Assembly (NCBI RefSeq): GCF_900099915.1
Contig: NZ_FNDB01000009.1
Coordinates: forward strand, 1-64,000
DNA length: 64,000 nucleotides
Reading direction: 5' to 3'
Source of the DNA: Flavobacterium omnivorum
Lineage (GTDB): Bacteria; Bacteroidota; Bacteroidia; Flavobacteriales; Flavobacteriaceae
The stretch's first letter is position 1; every line of letters starts with the position of its first letter. Shown here in pieces: positions 55,454 through 64,000 of this stretch. The position numbers were made by a program, and so were the translations under genes. The notes beneath the pieces were generated by a model. It searched no databases, had not been told where the DNA came from, and saw only the letters and a program-made list of their open reading frames with translations.

Positions 55454-55965
55454 CTGTATTTTTTGAGTTTAAATAGTTTTTAAAGATAAAAAATCTCGCT
55501 GAATATAATATCCTTATTTCAACTTTTTTAAAATTCACCTATCGACTTTAATGAGATGAAAAAGTAGAAATTTATACTGTCTATACTAGCTCATTATTCA
55601 ACGTTTTCACACCATTAATTTATTCATTTATGTATTCAAATTAGCAACATTTTCTGTCAGATAATCCTATGTCTTTGCCTTGAATTATTTACAAAAGAAA
55701 CCCCTAAAAGAATCGTTTTTCCTTATAAAAAGTACATTTTACATCATTTAAGAGCTATTTTCAGATAATTTGCCCTATATTTGTAAAATACCAAATTATT
55801 TTTTGTGGTTTATTAAGTGTCTTTTTGTGCACTTTTAACCCAAAATTAAAATCCCTTATTTCAGGAAAAATTCTGAAAAAATCGTCTATTGTTGCAGTTT
55901 AATGCACCTTTTGCCTTTTGGAAAAATTCCATTTACAGGCTATATAATAATCGAAAATTAATAAT
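55454..55965. other. 510-bp upstream region of the racemase operon and the S15 gene
   Basis: No frame is convincing. It contains a perfect -7 element TATATTTG at 55776-55783 (plus strand, 182 bp before the symporter start, no -33 partner) and a 13-bp palindrome TGGAAAAATTCCA at 55919-55931 that could be an operator. Confidence 0.45.
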
Positions 55966-57438
55966 ATGCACATAATAGATTATGCAATCTTTATTGTTTA
56001 TATGCTGGCTATGTTAGGTGTTGGCGTTTACTTTTTCAACAAAAATAAAACCGCTGAAGATTTTTACGTAAGCGGTAGAAATATGAGCAGTTGGCACATC
56101 GGTTTATCGGTAGTGGCCACAGATGTTGGTGGTGGATTCTCAATAGGATTGGGAGGACTGGGATTTACCATGGGAATCTCCGGTTCTTGGATGTTATTTA
56201 CGGGATTACTAGGAGCTTGGCTAAGTGCCGTTTTTCTTATTCCAAAAGTGAGTGCTTTAGGACATAAATATAAATTTTTTACTTTTCCACAAATTTTCGG
56301 CCATTTCTATAATGCTAAAGTCGCTTTACTAGCGGGAATAATTTCGGCTATTGGATATATAGGATTTACCAGTTCTCAAGTCTTGGCTGGAGCCAAATTA
56401 GCTTCTGCAACCATAAAAGGACTTGATTTACAAACTGCGCTGATCGTCATGGGCCTAATCGCAGTAATTTACACTGCTATTGGAGGACTAAAAGCCGTCA
56501 TTTATACCGATACGATCCAATGGTTAGTCTTAATTGGAGGATTAGTTTTCATTGGAATTCCTATTGCTTACACTGCCGTGGGAGGTTATGATGCGATCAA
56601 AACTACCTTAGCACCTGAATATTTATCGCTGACCAATGTAAAATGGTATCAAATCTTAAACTGGTCCATCACCATAATTCCTATCTGGTTTGTGGGAATG
56701 ACCTTGTATCAAAGAATTTATGCCAGCAAAGGCGAAAAAGAAGCGAAAAAAGCATGGTTGATTGCCGGTGTTTTTGAATGGCCGATAATGGCCTTTATGG
56801 GCGTAATTCTGGGAATGCTGGCAAAAGTGGCTGCTACCAAAGGAATGTTTAACGGCATTACCGATGCCGCTTCCATGGATAGCGAAATGGGATTGCCTAT
56901 TTTATTAGCCACAATACTTCCAGTAGGACTCATGGGATTAATGCTTTCTTCTTATTTTTCAGCAATACTTTCAACAGCGGACAGTTGTTTAATGGCGGCT
57001 TCCGGAAATATTGTTACTGATATTATCGCTAAATTTTCTAAAAAAGAAATGAGCCATAAAAGAGAACTTCAACTATCACAAATTATAACCTTACTTGTTG
57101 GATTTTTCGCCATCTTATTGGCCTCACAAATGCAAAATGTACTTGAACTGATGCTGTATTCCTATGCTTTTATGGTTTCTGGCTTATTCATTCCAGTAAT
57201 AGGCGCTTTGTTTTGGAAGAAAAGTCATCCAATTGCTGCTTTTTGGAGTATGCTTTTTGGAGGTGCAACCACAATCTTACTAATTGTCACCGAGAATAAA
57301 CTACCCTTAGGTATAAAATTACCAGAGCACTTAGATGCTAATATTTACGGAATTAGCATCTCACTGCTTTTATTCGTTACACTATCACTTTATCATACTA
57401 ATAAAAAAGAAAGACAAAATGGAATTCAAACAAATTAA
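55966..57438 (+). CDS. Sodium:solute symporter (SSS family)
   Basis: The 490-residue inner-membrane carrier has about 13 helices. Family marks are the N-terminal NKNKTAEDFYVSGRNMSSW, GFTMGISGSW, LIPKVSALGHKYKFFTFPQ, AIGGLKAVIYTDTIQW and the sodium-site region SSYFSAILSTADSCLMAASG. Relatives take up amino acids, sugars or vitamins with Na+. It overlaps the GNAT gene by 20 bp and leads a five-gene operon of amino-acid-derivative enzymes, so its substrate is probably an amino acid or N-acyl amino acid. Confidence 0.92.
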   Translation: MHIIDYAIFIVYMLAMLGVGVYFFNKNKTAEDFYVSGRNMSSWHIGLSVVATDVGGGFSIGLGGLGFTMGISGSWMLFTGLLGAWLSAVFLIPKVSALGHKYKFFTFPQIFGHFYNAKVALLAGIISAIGYIGFTSSQVLAGAKLASATIKGLDLQTALIVMGLIAVIYTAIGGLKAVIYTDTIQWLVLIGGLVFIGIPIAYTAVGGYDAIKTTLAPEYLSLTNVKWYQILNWSITIIPIWFVGMTLYQRIYASKGEKEAKKAWLIAGVFEWPIMAFMGVILGMLAKVAATKGMFNGITDAASMDSEMGLPILLATILPVGLMGLMLSSYFSAILSTADSCLMAASGNIVTDIIAKFSKKEMSHKRELQLSQIITLLVGFFAILLASQMQNVLELMLYSYAFMVSGLFIPVIGALFWKKSHPIAAFWSMLFGGATTILLIVTENKLPLGIKLPEHLDANIYGISISLLLFVTLSLYHTNKKERQNGIQTN

Positions 57439-57853
57439 CGATACAACAGGAGAACATGCCGTTTATACCAATCCAATTATAGCCTTATTTCTTTATGCCC
57501 ATTTAGAACAATACGGCGATACCGTTGCGGATATTACTAAATGTATGGATTATGTAATGAATCCCAGTAAAGGAGGAAACATCATAGTTGGTATCGAAGA
57601 ACAAAAAATTGTAGGTGTTGTGATCTTAAACAATACTGGAATGAAAGATTTTATTCCCGAAAACATTTTAGTGTATATCGCCGTAGACAATAGTCAACGC
57701 GGAAAAGGTTTTGGAAAACAATTAATGCAAAAAGCCATATCGATCGCTGAAGGAAATATTGCGCTTCATGTAGAACCCGATAATCCGGCTAAAAAATTAT
57801 ATGAAAAACTAGGTTTTACCAACAAATACCTAGAAATGCGTCTCATTAAATAG
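57419..57853 (+). CDS. GNAT family N-acetyltransferase
   Basis: From ATG 57419 the protein has 144 residues. It has the acetyl-CoA loop QRGKGFGKQLMQKAIS, IAVDNS before it and the C-terminal DNPAKKLYEKLGFTNKYLEM typical of GNAT enzymes. The gene begins inside the symporter's last codons (20-bp overlap) and ends 6 bp before the M20 gene, so translation is coupled. It transfers an acetyl group to an amine, plausibly an amino acid given its neighbours; the substrate is not known. Confidence 0.92.
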   Translation: MEFKQINDTTGEHAVYTNPIIALFLYAHLEQYGDTVADITKCMDYVMNPSKGGNIIVGIEEQKIVGVVILNNTGMKDFIPENILVYIAVDNSQRGKGFGKQLMQKAISIAEGNIALHVEPDNPAKKLYEKLGFTNKYLEMRLIK

Positions 57854-57859
57854 ACCAAA

Positions 57860-59002
57860 ATGGAAAATTCAAACGCACTTATTCTTTTACGAAAGGAATT
57901 ACACCAACATCCTGAGGTTTCAGGAGAAGAAATTCAGACGGCAAAACGTGTTCTTTCTTTCCTTGAAAATTATCCTCCTGATGAAGTAATTACCGAGATA
58001 GGAAAAACTGGCGTAGCTGCTATTTATAAAGGTAAAAAAACCGGTAAAACAATATTGTTTCGCTGCGAATTAGATGCTTTACCAATTGAAGAAATTAATG
58101 TTTTTGAACATCGCTCCCTGTCTAAAGGAGTTTCTCATAAATGTGGACACGACGGTCATATCGCTATTTTATGCGGTTTAGCCATAGAATTACATCAAAA
58201 AAGACCAGTATCAGGGAATGTAATTTTACTATTTCAACCTGCTGAGGAAGATGGCACTGGAGCACAAAAAGTATTTTTAGATCCAAAATTTGCTGTACTT
58301 CAACCCGACTACGTATTTGCTTTGCATAATTTGCCTGGATATGAAATGCATCAAATTGTAGTTAAAAACAATACTTTTACTTGTGCTGTCAATAGTATCA
58401 TAATTAAATTAAAAGGCAAGACTTCCCATGCAGGTGAACCTGAAAAAGGAATTAACCCTGCCTTGGCGATAGCCGCCATCATTACGGAATTCAATGCAAT
58501 TATTCAGGCCGATATTGCTAAAGAAAACTTTTGCTTAATTACTCCTATTTACACCAAAATGGGCAAAAAAGCATATGGCGTTTCTGCGGGCGCAGGTGAA
58601 GTCCATTTTACAGTGCGAAGTGACAGCAATTCGCAAATGAGAAAAATAGAAGGTACGCTAGAAAATGTAGCTCAAGCAATTGCAAACAAATATAAATTGA
58701 GTTGTAAAATTAAATGGACACAAGGCTTTCAAGCCAATGAGAATAATAAGATGGCAGTAGATGCAATCAAAAAAGCAGCAATAATAAATAATTTTGCATT
58801 GCTTGAAAAAGACAAACCATTTACTTGGGGTGAAGATTTTGGTTTATTTACACAACAGTATCCTGGCGCTATGTTTGGTCTGGGATCTGGAATAAACACA
58901 CCTGCTTTACACAATCCTGATTATGATTTCCCAGATGAAATTATTGCAACAGGAGTGGTTATTTTTTACCAAATCAGTAAAGAAATTACAAATGCATACT
59001 AA
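57860..59002 (+). CDS. M20 family amidohydrolase (N-acyl amino acid deacylase type)
   Basis: The 380-residue cytoplasmic enzyme has RKELHQHPEVSGEE, FRCELDALPI, the metal-binding CGHDGH (C95, H97, H100), catalytic/ligand glutamates QPAEEDGTG (E129/E130), AGEPEKGINPA and the C-terminal WGEDFGLFTQQ...GLGSG...LHNPDYDFPD. This is the hippurate hydrolase/N-acyl-L-amino-acid amidohydrolase group. It probably removes an acyl group from the substrate of this operon. It overlaps the racemase gene by 11 bp. Confidence 0.93.
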   Translation: MENSNALILLRKELHQHPEVSGEEIQTAKRVLSFLENYPPDEVITEIGKTGVAAIYKGKKTGKTILFRCELDALPIEEINVFEHRSLSKGVSHKCGHDGHIAILCGLAIELHQKRPVSGNVILLFQPAEEDGTGAQKVFLDPKFAVLQPDYVFALHNLPGYEMHQIVVKNNTFTCAVNSIIIKLKGKTSHAGEPEKGINPALAIAAIITEFNAIIQADIAKENFCLITPIYTKMGKKAYGVSAGAGEVHFTVRSDSNSQMRKIEGTLENVAQAIANKYKLSCKIKWTQGFQANENNKMAVDAIKKAAIINNFALLEKDKPFTWGEDFGLFTQQYPGAMFGLGSGINTPALHNPDYDFPDEIIATGVVIFYQISKEITNAY

Positions 59003-60143
59003 TTCACTTATAGAACTTAACCGTTCAGCCTATCAAAATAATATCGATTTCTTAAAAAAAACTTTCGGTAAAAAAGTAGTTCTTTCCTCGGTTGTAAAGG
59101 GAAACGCGTATGGCCATGGCGCGGAAGAGTTTGTAACTATGGCGTATCAGTGTGGTGTAACCCATTTTTCAGTATTTGATGTTCAAGAAGCGAAAGTAGT
59201 GAAAGAAGCGTTACAAGATCAAGCGACCGTAATGGTTATGGGTCTCGTTCAGAATGAAGATATGGAATGGGTTATTAGAAACAATGTTGAGTTTTTTGTT
59301 TTTGATAAAAGCAGGTTAACACAAGCTGCAAAAACTGCAAAAAAACTCAATAAAAAAGCGATTTTACATATTGAAGTTGAAACCGGAATGAACCGGACTG
59401 GTTTTGACAAGAATGAGCTGAATCATGTGATTTCTTTTTTACAAAAAGGGAAAGAGCAGCTTACTTTTAAAGGACTTTGCACACATTATGCCGGAGCGGA
59501 AAGTATAGACAACTATTACAGAGTTGATAAGCAAATTAAGAAATTTGAAGAAATATACCAATACTTTTGCAAAAATGATCTGCAACCTGAAATAAGACAT
59601 TCCGCTTGTTCCGCAGCATCAATAATGTTTCCGCAAACGAGAATGGATATGGTGCGTATTGGAATAATGCAGTACGGCTTGTGGTCCAGTCCAGAAGTAT
59701 TTGTAACCTATTTAAACTCAAAAAAAAACAAAATTGACCCGCTGCAACGCGTCATCAGTTGGAAAAGCACGATCATGAGCATTAAAAAAGTAAATATGGG
59801 CGATTTTATAGGTTATGGCAGCAGTTTTATGGCTAAAAGGAAAATGAAAATTGCGGTTATCCCCATTGGCTACTGTCATGGATATAGCCGCTCTTTAAGC
59901 AACCAAGGACGCGTACTTATCCACGGCCAACGCTGTATAGTAGTGGGCTCCGTAAATATGAATATGATGACCGTTGATGTAACTGATGTCGATATAGCAG
60001 AAAAAGAAGATGAAGTTATGCTGATTGGTACCCAAAAAGAGCTATCCGTTTCTGTAGCCTCATTTAGTGACTTCAGCAACCAACTTAATTACGAATTATT
60101 AACTCGGATTTCTAAAGCAATTCCACGTAAAATTATAGAATAA
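58992..60143 (+). CDS. alr: Alanine racemase family protein (PLP-dependent)
   Basis: From ATG 58992 the protein has 383 residues. The PLP lysine is K36 in VVKGNAYGHG, and the second catalytic residue is Y275 in FIGYGSSF. ETGMNRTGFD, PIGYCHGYSRSLSNQG and RCIVVGSVNMNMMTVDV follow; the last has MN where typical Alr has MD. It should interconvert L- and D-forms of an amino acid. Many Bacteroidota carry their main Alr fused to MurF, so this may be a second racemase serving the operon. An upstream in-frame ATG (58923) lies inside the M20 gene and is unlikely. It overlaps the next gene by 1 bp. Confidence 0.88.
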   Translation: MHTNSLIELNRSAYQNNIDFLKKTFGKKVVLSSVVKGNAYGHGAEEFVTMAYQCGVTHFSVFDVQEAKVVKEALQDQATVMVMGLVQNEDMEWVIRNNVEFFVFDKSRLTQAAKTAKKLNKKAILHIEVETGMNRTGFDKNELNHVISFLQKGKEQLTFKGLCTHYAGAESIDNYYRVDKQIKKFEEIYQYFCKNDLQPEIRHSACSAASIMFPQTRMDMVRIGIMQYGLWSSPEVFVTYLNSKKNKIDPLQRVISWKSTIMSIKKVNMGDFIGYGSSFMAKRKMKIAVIPIGYCHGYSRSLSNQGRVLIHGQRCIVVGSVNMNMMTVDVTDVDIAEKEDEVMLIGTQKELSVSVASFSDFSNQLNYELLTRISKAIPRKIIE

Positions 60144-61216
60144 TGGCCTTTATAAAATTATATCGCAAAAAACTCGAAGAAAATTATGCCTTTCTGGATC
60201 ACATTTTTAAATCTAGAAATATCCAGTGGGGCGTGGTCTCCAAACTTTTATGTGGAAATAAAATATATCTTAAAGAGATAATTGCTTTAGGAGTACGCGA
60301 AATTCACGATTCCAGAGTAAGTAATCTAAAAAAAATTAAAGCATTAGATCCAGAAATTCAAACCGTTTATATAAAACCACCAGCAAAACGAAGTATTGAA
60401 AGTATTGTTAAGTATGCCGACATTAGTTTTAATACTGAAATCTACACCATACAATTGCTTTCTAACGAAGCTGTAAAGCAAAATAAGAATCATAAAGTCA
60501 TTATCATGATAGAAATGGGTGATCTTCGAGAAGGTGTTATGGGTGAAGAGCTAATCGCTTTTTACGGTACTATTTTAAAAATGCCAAACATCGAGATTTC
60601 AGGAATTGGAACTAATCTCAATTGCCTTAGCGGCGTGATGCCTACGCAAGACAAGCTCATTCAATTGAGTTTATATAAGCAATTAATTGAAGCTAAATTC
60701 AATATAACCATTCCGTTCGTCTCTGGTGGGACCTCCGTGGCAATTCCGCTTATACTTAAAAATGCCCGCCCAATGGCTGTCAATCATTTTCGAGTAGGCG
60801 AAGCGCTCTTTTTTGGAAAAGATCTATTTACCGGCGATACTATGGAGGGAATGCATAACGATGTATTCAAATTATACGCTGAAATTATAGAAATTACCGA
60901 AAAACCAAATACTCCTACAGGCGAATTAGGTGAGAACGTTGCTGGCAATTCTTTTTCCATGAATGACGTTACCGATTTAGGAATCACGTCCTTAAGAGCC
61001 ATCTTAGACATTGGATTGTTAGATATGCAACCCCAGTATTTAGAATCGGATGATGCTGATATTACTATTGTAGATGCAAGTTCTGATATGTTGGTTATCG
61101 ATATTTCTAATTCTAAAAAGACGTATAAAATTGGAGATTTAGTTGCTTTTAAAATTAGATACATGGGCGCTTTGTATCTTTTAAATTCAGATTATATTGA
61201 AAAAACAATCGAGTAG
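60143..61216 (+). CDS. Second racemase-fold PLP enzyme (alanine/ornithine racemase-like)
   Basis: The 357-residue protein has an alanine-racemase-type TIM barrel. The PLP lysine is K34 in WGVVSKLLCGN, MIEMGDLREGVMGEEL and GIGTNLNCLSGVMPT follow, and FVSGGTSVAIPL and FRVGEALFFGKDLFTGD lie near the phosphate-binding end. It matches the ornithine/YhfX-type racemase group (two-domain, about 350-390 residues) rather than Alr itself. Its start shares a base with the previous stop codon, so the two racemases are translated together. The substrate is unknown. Confidence 0.85.
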   Translation: MAFIKLYRKKLEENYAFLDHIFKSRNIQWGVVSKLLCGNKIYLKEIIALGVREIHDSRVSNLKKIKALDPEIQTVYIKPPAKRSIESIVKYADISFNTEIYTIQLLSNEAVKQNKNHKVIIMIEMGDLREGVMGEELIAFYGTILKMPNIEISGIGTNLNCLSGVMPTQDKLIQLSLYKQLIEAKFNITIPFVSGGTSVAIPLILKNARPMAVNHFRVGEALFFGKDLFTGDTMEGMHNDVFKLYAEIIEITEKPNTPTGELGENVAGNSFSMNDVTDLGITSLRAILDIGLLDMQPQYLESDDADITIVDASSDMLVIDISNSKKTYKIGDLVAFKIRYMGALYLLNSDYIEKTIE

Positions 61217-61257
61217 TAAAGTACTTAAACGAGGCGCATTGCTAGATCAAAAGCAAA

Positions 61258-61305
61258 AAATTGCACTAATTTCCAAAGATTACTTCTTAGAAATTAGTGC
61301 AATTT
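61258..61305. terminator. Strong 16-bp hairpin between convergent genes
   Basis: Arms 61258-61273 and 61290-61305 pair perfectly over 16 bp around a 16-nt loop. On the minus strand the stem is followed by TTTTT, making it a good terminator for dsbD. On the plus strand it ends the racemase operon with a weaker tail. Confidence 0.8.
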
Positions 61306-61335
61306 ACGTTTACTATTTTGTCCAGATGCTAGCTG

Positions 61336-63369
61336 CTATTTTACCTTTACAAAGCGATCAATTCCTTCTCTCAACCAACCTTTGTAAGCATTTATATCAG
61401 AGTTATAACTTTCCGGTTTGTCAGATAACATAGTACCTTCGGCGTCTAAAATGATATAGTACGGTTGCGCATTGGCTTTAAATTTTGTAATTTGAAAGTC
61501 ACTCCATTTATTCCCCACACTTACAATTTCTTTACCTGTTTCTTTAGATACATATTGCTCGCTTTTAGGCAATTCTCTTTTATCATCCACATACAAAGAG
61601 ATTAATATCACTTCCTCCTGTAATATTTTTAGAATCGCAGGATCAGACCAAACATAATCTTCCATTTTTCTGCAATTCACACAAGCATATCCTGTAAAGT
61701 CCAGTAAAATGGGTTTGTTTACTGATTTGGCATAAGCCAATCCTTTTTCATAATCTTCAAAGGCAATAAGATCATGGGGTCCTAAATGTGCGCCTTCCGG
61801 CAAAATTTGAGCTGATGCATTCGAACCACCTTTTGAGTTTCCTACTCCGTACGGGCTTTCACTATACGTCATTGGTGGTGGAAAACCAGAAATTAATTTT
61901 AACGGCGCTCCCCAAATTCCAGGAATCAAATAGATGGTAAAGGCCAAAACCACTAATCCAAAAGACAATCTTCCTACCGAAATATGACTCATCGGGCTAT
62001 CATGCGGCAGCGTAATTTTTCCGAATAAATAAAAGGCTAATGTTCCAAAAATAGCAATCCAAATCGCCAAGAAAACTTCTCTTTCCAAGAAATGCAATTG
62101 CAATACCAAATCTGCATTTGATAAAAATTTGAAAGCCAATGCCAGTTCTAAAAATCCTAAAACTACTTTAACGGTATTCAACCAGCCACCGGATTTTGGT
62201 AAAGAATTCAACCAACCTGGAAACATCGCAAACAACATAAAAGGTAAGGCTAAAGCCAATGAAAATCCGAACATTCCAACAATAGGTGCAATTCCGCCTT
62301 TAGAAGCAGCTTCGACTAAAAGGGTTCCAACGATTGGTCCGGTACACGAAAAAGACACAATAGCTAATGCCAAAGCCATAAATAAAATTCCAATTATTCC
62401 TCCTCTATCCGCTTGATTATCTACTTTATTTGCCCAAGAATTAGGCAACATAATTTCAAATGCTCCTAAAAATGAAGCCGCAAAAGTGACTAACAAAACA
62501 AAGAAAATAATATTAAACCAAACATTCGTAGACAGCGCATTCAGTGCATCGGCACCAAAAATCCACGTCACTAAGAATCCTAAAACTACATAAATGAAGA
62601 TGATAGCAATTCCATAAATAATGGCATTTCTAATTCCTTTTGCTTTTGTTTTACTTTGTTTCGTAAAGAAACTTACCGTCATAGGAATCATCGGGAAGAC
62701 ACATGGCGTAAGCAATGCTGCAAATCCAGATAAAAAAGCAATGAAGAAAATGGACCACAATCCTCTTTGTTTGGAAGGCTTCGTATCCAGAACAGGAACT
62801 TTTGCAGGAGTAACAACCTGTTCTTTATTTATATCTGTATTTGTAACTGCAGTGTCAACTTTAGCTGAATCTATTGTCGTTAAATCTGTTGCTACAGTAA
62901 CGATTTCTGTTGTTTTTGAAGCCGCAGGAATGGTAAACGTGAAACTCTTTTCTATGTTAATACAAACATCTTTACAAACCTGATAATTAAAATCAACTTT
63001 TATTTCCGTAAGCTTCGGGTTTGTTATTGTAATTTCTTGTTGGATTTGACCTTTCTTTTCGAAGAATGTTTCGTTAACTTCAAATATATCATTATAGGCC
63101 GTTCTTGTTTTACTTTCTTTGGTCTTACCTACTAAAGTAAAATTCCCTTTCTGATTTTTGAAGATGATTTCCAATGGTAGAGGCCCACCGTCTGGAGTAA
63201 ACTGCGAATACAAATGCCAATCATTTTCTATAACCGTATTGAAGGTTAGGATGTAATTAGTCTCGGATTTTTTTTCGATTTTGGTAGTCCATTTTGCTGG
63301 ATCTAAAATCTGGGCATTTCCATTGGCGAGAGCCAAAAAAGCAAGAAGTATAAATAGTAGTTTCTTCAT
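61336..63369 (-). CDS. dsbD: Thiol:disulfide interchange protein DsbD
   Basis: The 677-residue membrane protein passes electrons from cytoplasmic thioredoxin to periplasmic proteins. It has a signal peptide (to AQ, residue 20) and an N-terminal domain with the cysteine pair C132/C136 (VCKDVC). A linker and eight helices follow, with TPCVFPMIP (C223) and SFSCTGPIVG. The C-terminal thioredoxin domain has ACVNC (C563/C566). All three disulfide centres are intact. Its ATG overlaps the tilS stop codon, giving translational coupling. The substrates may be cytochrome c maturation or exported thiol proteins. Confidence 0.96.
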   Translation of the reverse strand: MKKLLFILLAFLALANGNAQILDPAKWTTKIEKKSETNYILTFNTVIENDWHLYSQFTPDGGPLPLEIIFKNQKGNFTLVGKTKESKTRTAYNDIFEVNETFFEKKGQIQQEITITNPKLTEIKVDFNYQVCKDVCINIEKSFTFTIPAASKTTEIVTVATDLTTIDSAKVDTAVTNTDINKEQVVTPAKVPVLDTKPSKQRGLWSIFFIAFLSGFAALLTPCVFPMIPMTVSFFTKQSKTKAKGIRNAIIYGIAIIFIYVVLGFLVTWIFGADALNALSTNVWFNIIFFVLLVTFAASFLGAFEIMLPNSWANKVDNQADRGGIIGILFMALALAIVSFSCTGPIVGTLLVEAASKGGIAPIVGMFGFSLALALPFMLFAMFPGWLNSLPKSGGWLNTVKVVLGFLELALAFKFLSNADLVLQLHFLEREVFLAIWIAIFGTLAFYLFGKITLPHDSPMSHISVGRLSFGLVVLAFTIYLIPGIWGAPLKLISGFPPPMTYSESPYGVGNSKGGSNASAQILPEGAHLGPHDLIAFEDYEKGLAYAKSVNKPILLDFTGYACVNCRKMEDYVWSDPAILKILQEEVILISLYVDDKRELPKSEQYVSKETGKEIVSVGNKWSDFQITKFKANAQPYYIILDAEGTMLSDKPESYNSDINAYKGWLREGIDRFVKVK

Positions 63370-64000
63370 TATTCTAATTGTATTTTAAGTATATTCTTAG
63401 TTGTGTTGTCTATTCTAAAGCGCTCATCCTGACGAAGACCTATTACCCAAACTATCTCAGTATTGGAACATAAAAGCCATTTGCTTTCTTTCTCGATCAA
63501 GGATAATTTTTCATCTTTAAACAGTTTACTGATCTTTTTTGATTTGCCATCCATTCCAAAAGGTTGAAAATGATCGCCTTCATTCCAGTGACGCAAAACC
63601 AATGGATAGTGTATTTTATCAGCATCCACAAATATAGTTTTATTTGAACCGATACTTATGTCCGCTACTTTGCAAAAGCTAAGATTTAAGGGAATATTAA
63701 CTTCTTTTTGATTTTCTAAAATCGAATACTCCTGAATTTCATCTTCCTCATTCAAGCGGCTCAAGAGTAAGGAATCCCGATCTTTTAGTAAGCGGTACTC
63801 CAAAGAATAAACACATTTGCCCGATTGGCTATCGACTAAATCATAAATATCATCCCATGCTTTAAATCCAAATTCATTGAGCCATTGGTACAAATAGGAT
63901 TTATAGTTCGGTAACTTTTGTAATTGCTGCAAATCAAAATAAATGGTATCGCCATCTTGCTGTGCAACCTGTTGATACACCATTATAGCCGCATCATCGA
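63369..64000 (-). CDS. tilS: tRNA(Ile)-lysidine synthase, C-terminal part (5' partial)
   Basis: The frame is open to the window edge; about 210 residues are visible. They match the TilS C-terminal region: LNEFGFKAWDDIYDL, the substrate-binding/C-terminal domain LVLRHWNEGDHFQPFGMDG with KSKKISKLFKDEKLSLIEK, and VWVIGLRQDERFRI. The N-terminal ATP-binding SGGxDS domain lies outside. TilS makes lysidine at position 34 of tRNA-Ile(CAU), an essential step. The gene ends TAATG-overlapped with dsbD. Confidence 0.9.
   Translation of the reverse strand, partial: DDAAIMVYQQVAQQDGDTIYFDLQQLQKLPNYKSYLYQWLNEFGFKAWDDIYDLVDSQSGKCVYSLEYRLLKDRDSLLLSRLNEEDEIQEYSILENQKEVNIPLNLSFCKVADISIGSNKTIFVDADKIHYPLVLRHWNEGDHFQPFGMDGKSKKISKLFKDEKLSLIEKESKWLLCSNTEIVWVIGLRQDERFRIDNTTKNILKIQLE

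Noticed and set aside
57335..57418. 28-residue N-terminal extension of the GNAT protein
   Set aside because: It lies inside the symporter gene and reads as an out-of-frame hydrophobic stretch; ATG 57419 gives the normal GNAT start.

Overview
This window is a typical chromosomal segment of a low-GC Bacteroidota, most likely Flavobacterium. The signs are a type IX secretion (gliding-type) C-terminal sorting domain, a PorP/SprF-OmpA pair, weak Shine-Dalgarno sites, promoters of the TAnnTTTG type, and housekeeping proteins of flavobacterial character. No rRNA, tRNA or CRISPR array was found. Both ends are cut inside genes: a repeat-rich surface protein on the left and tilS on the right.

Layout. 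1-5990 (+): the C-terminal part of a secreted protein with exact 291-bp tandem repeats, then a PorP/SprF outer-membrane protein, a truncated OmpA-type paralogue and the full OmpA/PD40 protein. 6653-11182 (-): CAP-domain lipoprotein, pdxH, rnz, a small membrane protein, a STAS-like protein, pyrB and pyrR. 11714-16148: small lipoprotein, a large secreted M14 peptidase and serine deaminase. 16850-18880 (+): c-type haem lipoprotein, DoxX and a chromate transporter broken by a one-base slip in a T7 run. 19465-30246 (-): a complete potassium (Kdp) locus with unusual control. KdpD is reduced to its sensor and Usp domains, a separate PAS histidine kinase follows it, the regulator is a sigma-54 activator and not an OmpR-type KdpE, an outer-membrane porin lies inside the locus, and two tiny KdpF-like peptides precede kdpA.

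30315-42686: two secreted NTF2-like proteins around panB and an RluA-type pseudouridine synthase; an aldehyde dehydrogenase/nitroreductase/membrane protein operon; a 1336-residue hybrid histidine kinase; a zinc metallopeptidase; and a DEAD-box RNA helicase. 43077-44100 is the clearest accessory patch. An orphan secreted protein is bracketed by an inverted TTATAGGCA, next to the 3' remnant of a group II intron (last 45 codons of its reverse transcriptase plus domain V/VI) and a run of small hairpins.

44319-64000: truC and yifB (-); a tandem of amidohydrolase-like secreted proteins in which two of three domains have lost the metal-binding HxH; a PH-domain protein; the ammonium transporter; and an S15-type peptidase (-). 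Then comes a tightly overlapping five-gene operon (55966-61216): sodium/solute symporter, GNAT acetyltransferase, M20 deacylase, alanine racemase and a second racemase-fold enzyme. This looks like an uptake, deacylation and racemisation pathway for an unknown amino-acid derivative. dsbD and the end of tilS close the window. The most promising under-described systems are this racemase operon and the rewired Kdp locus.
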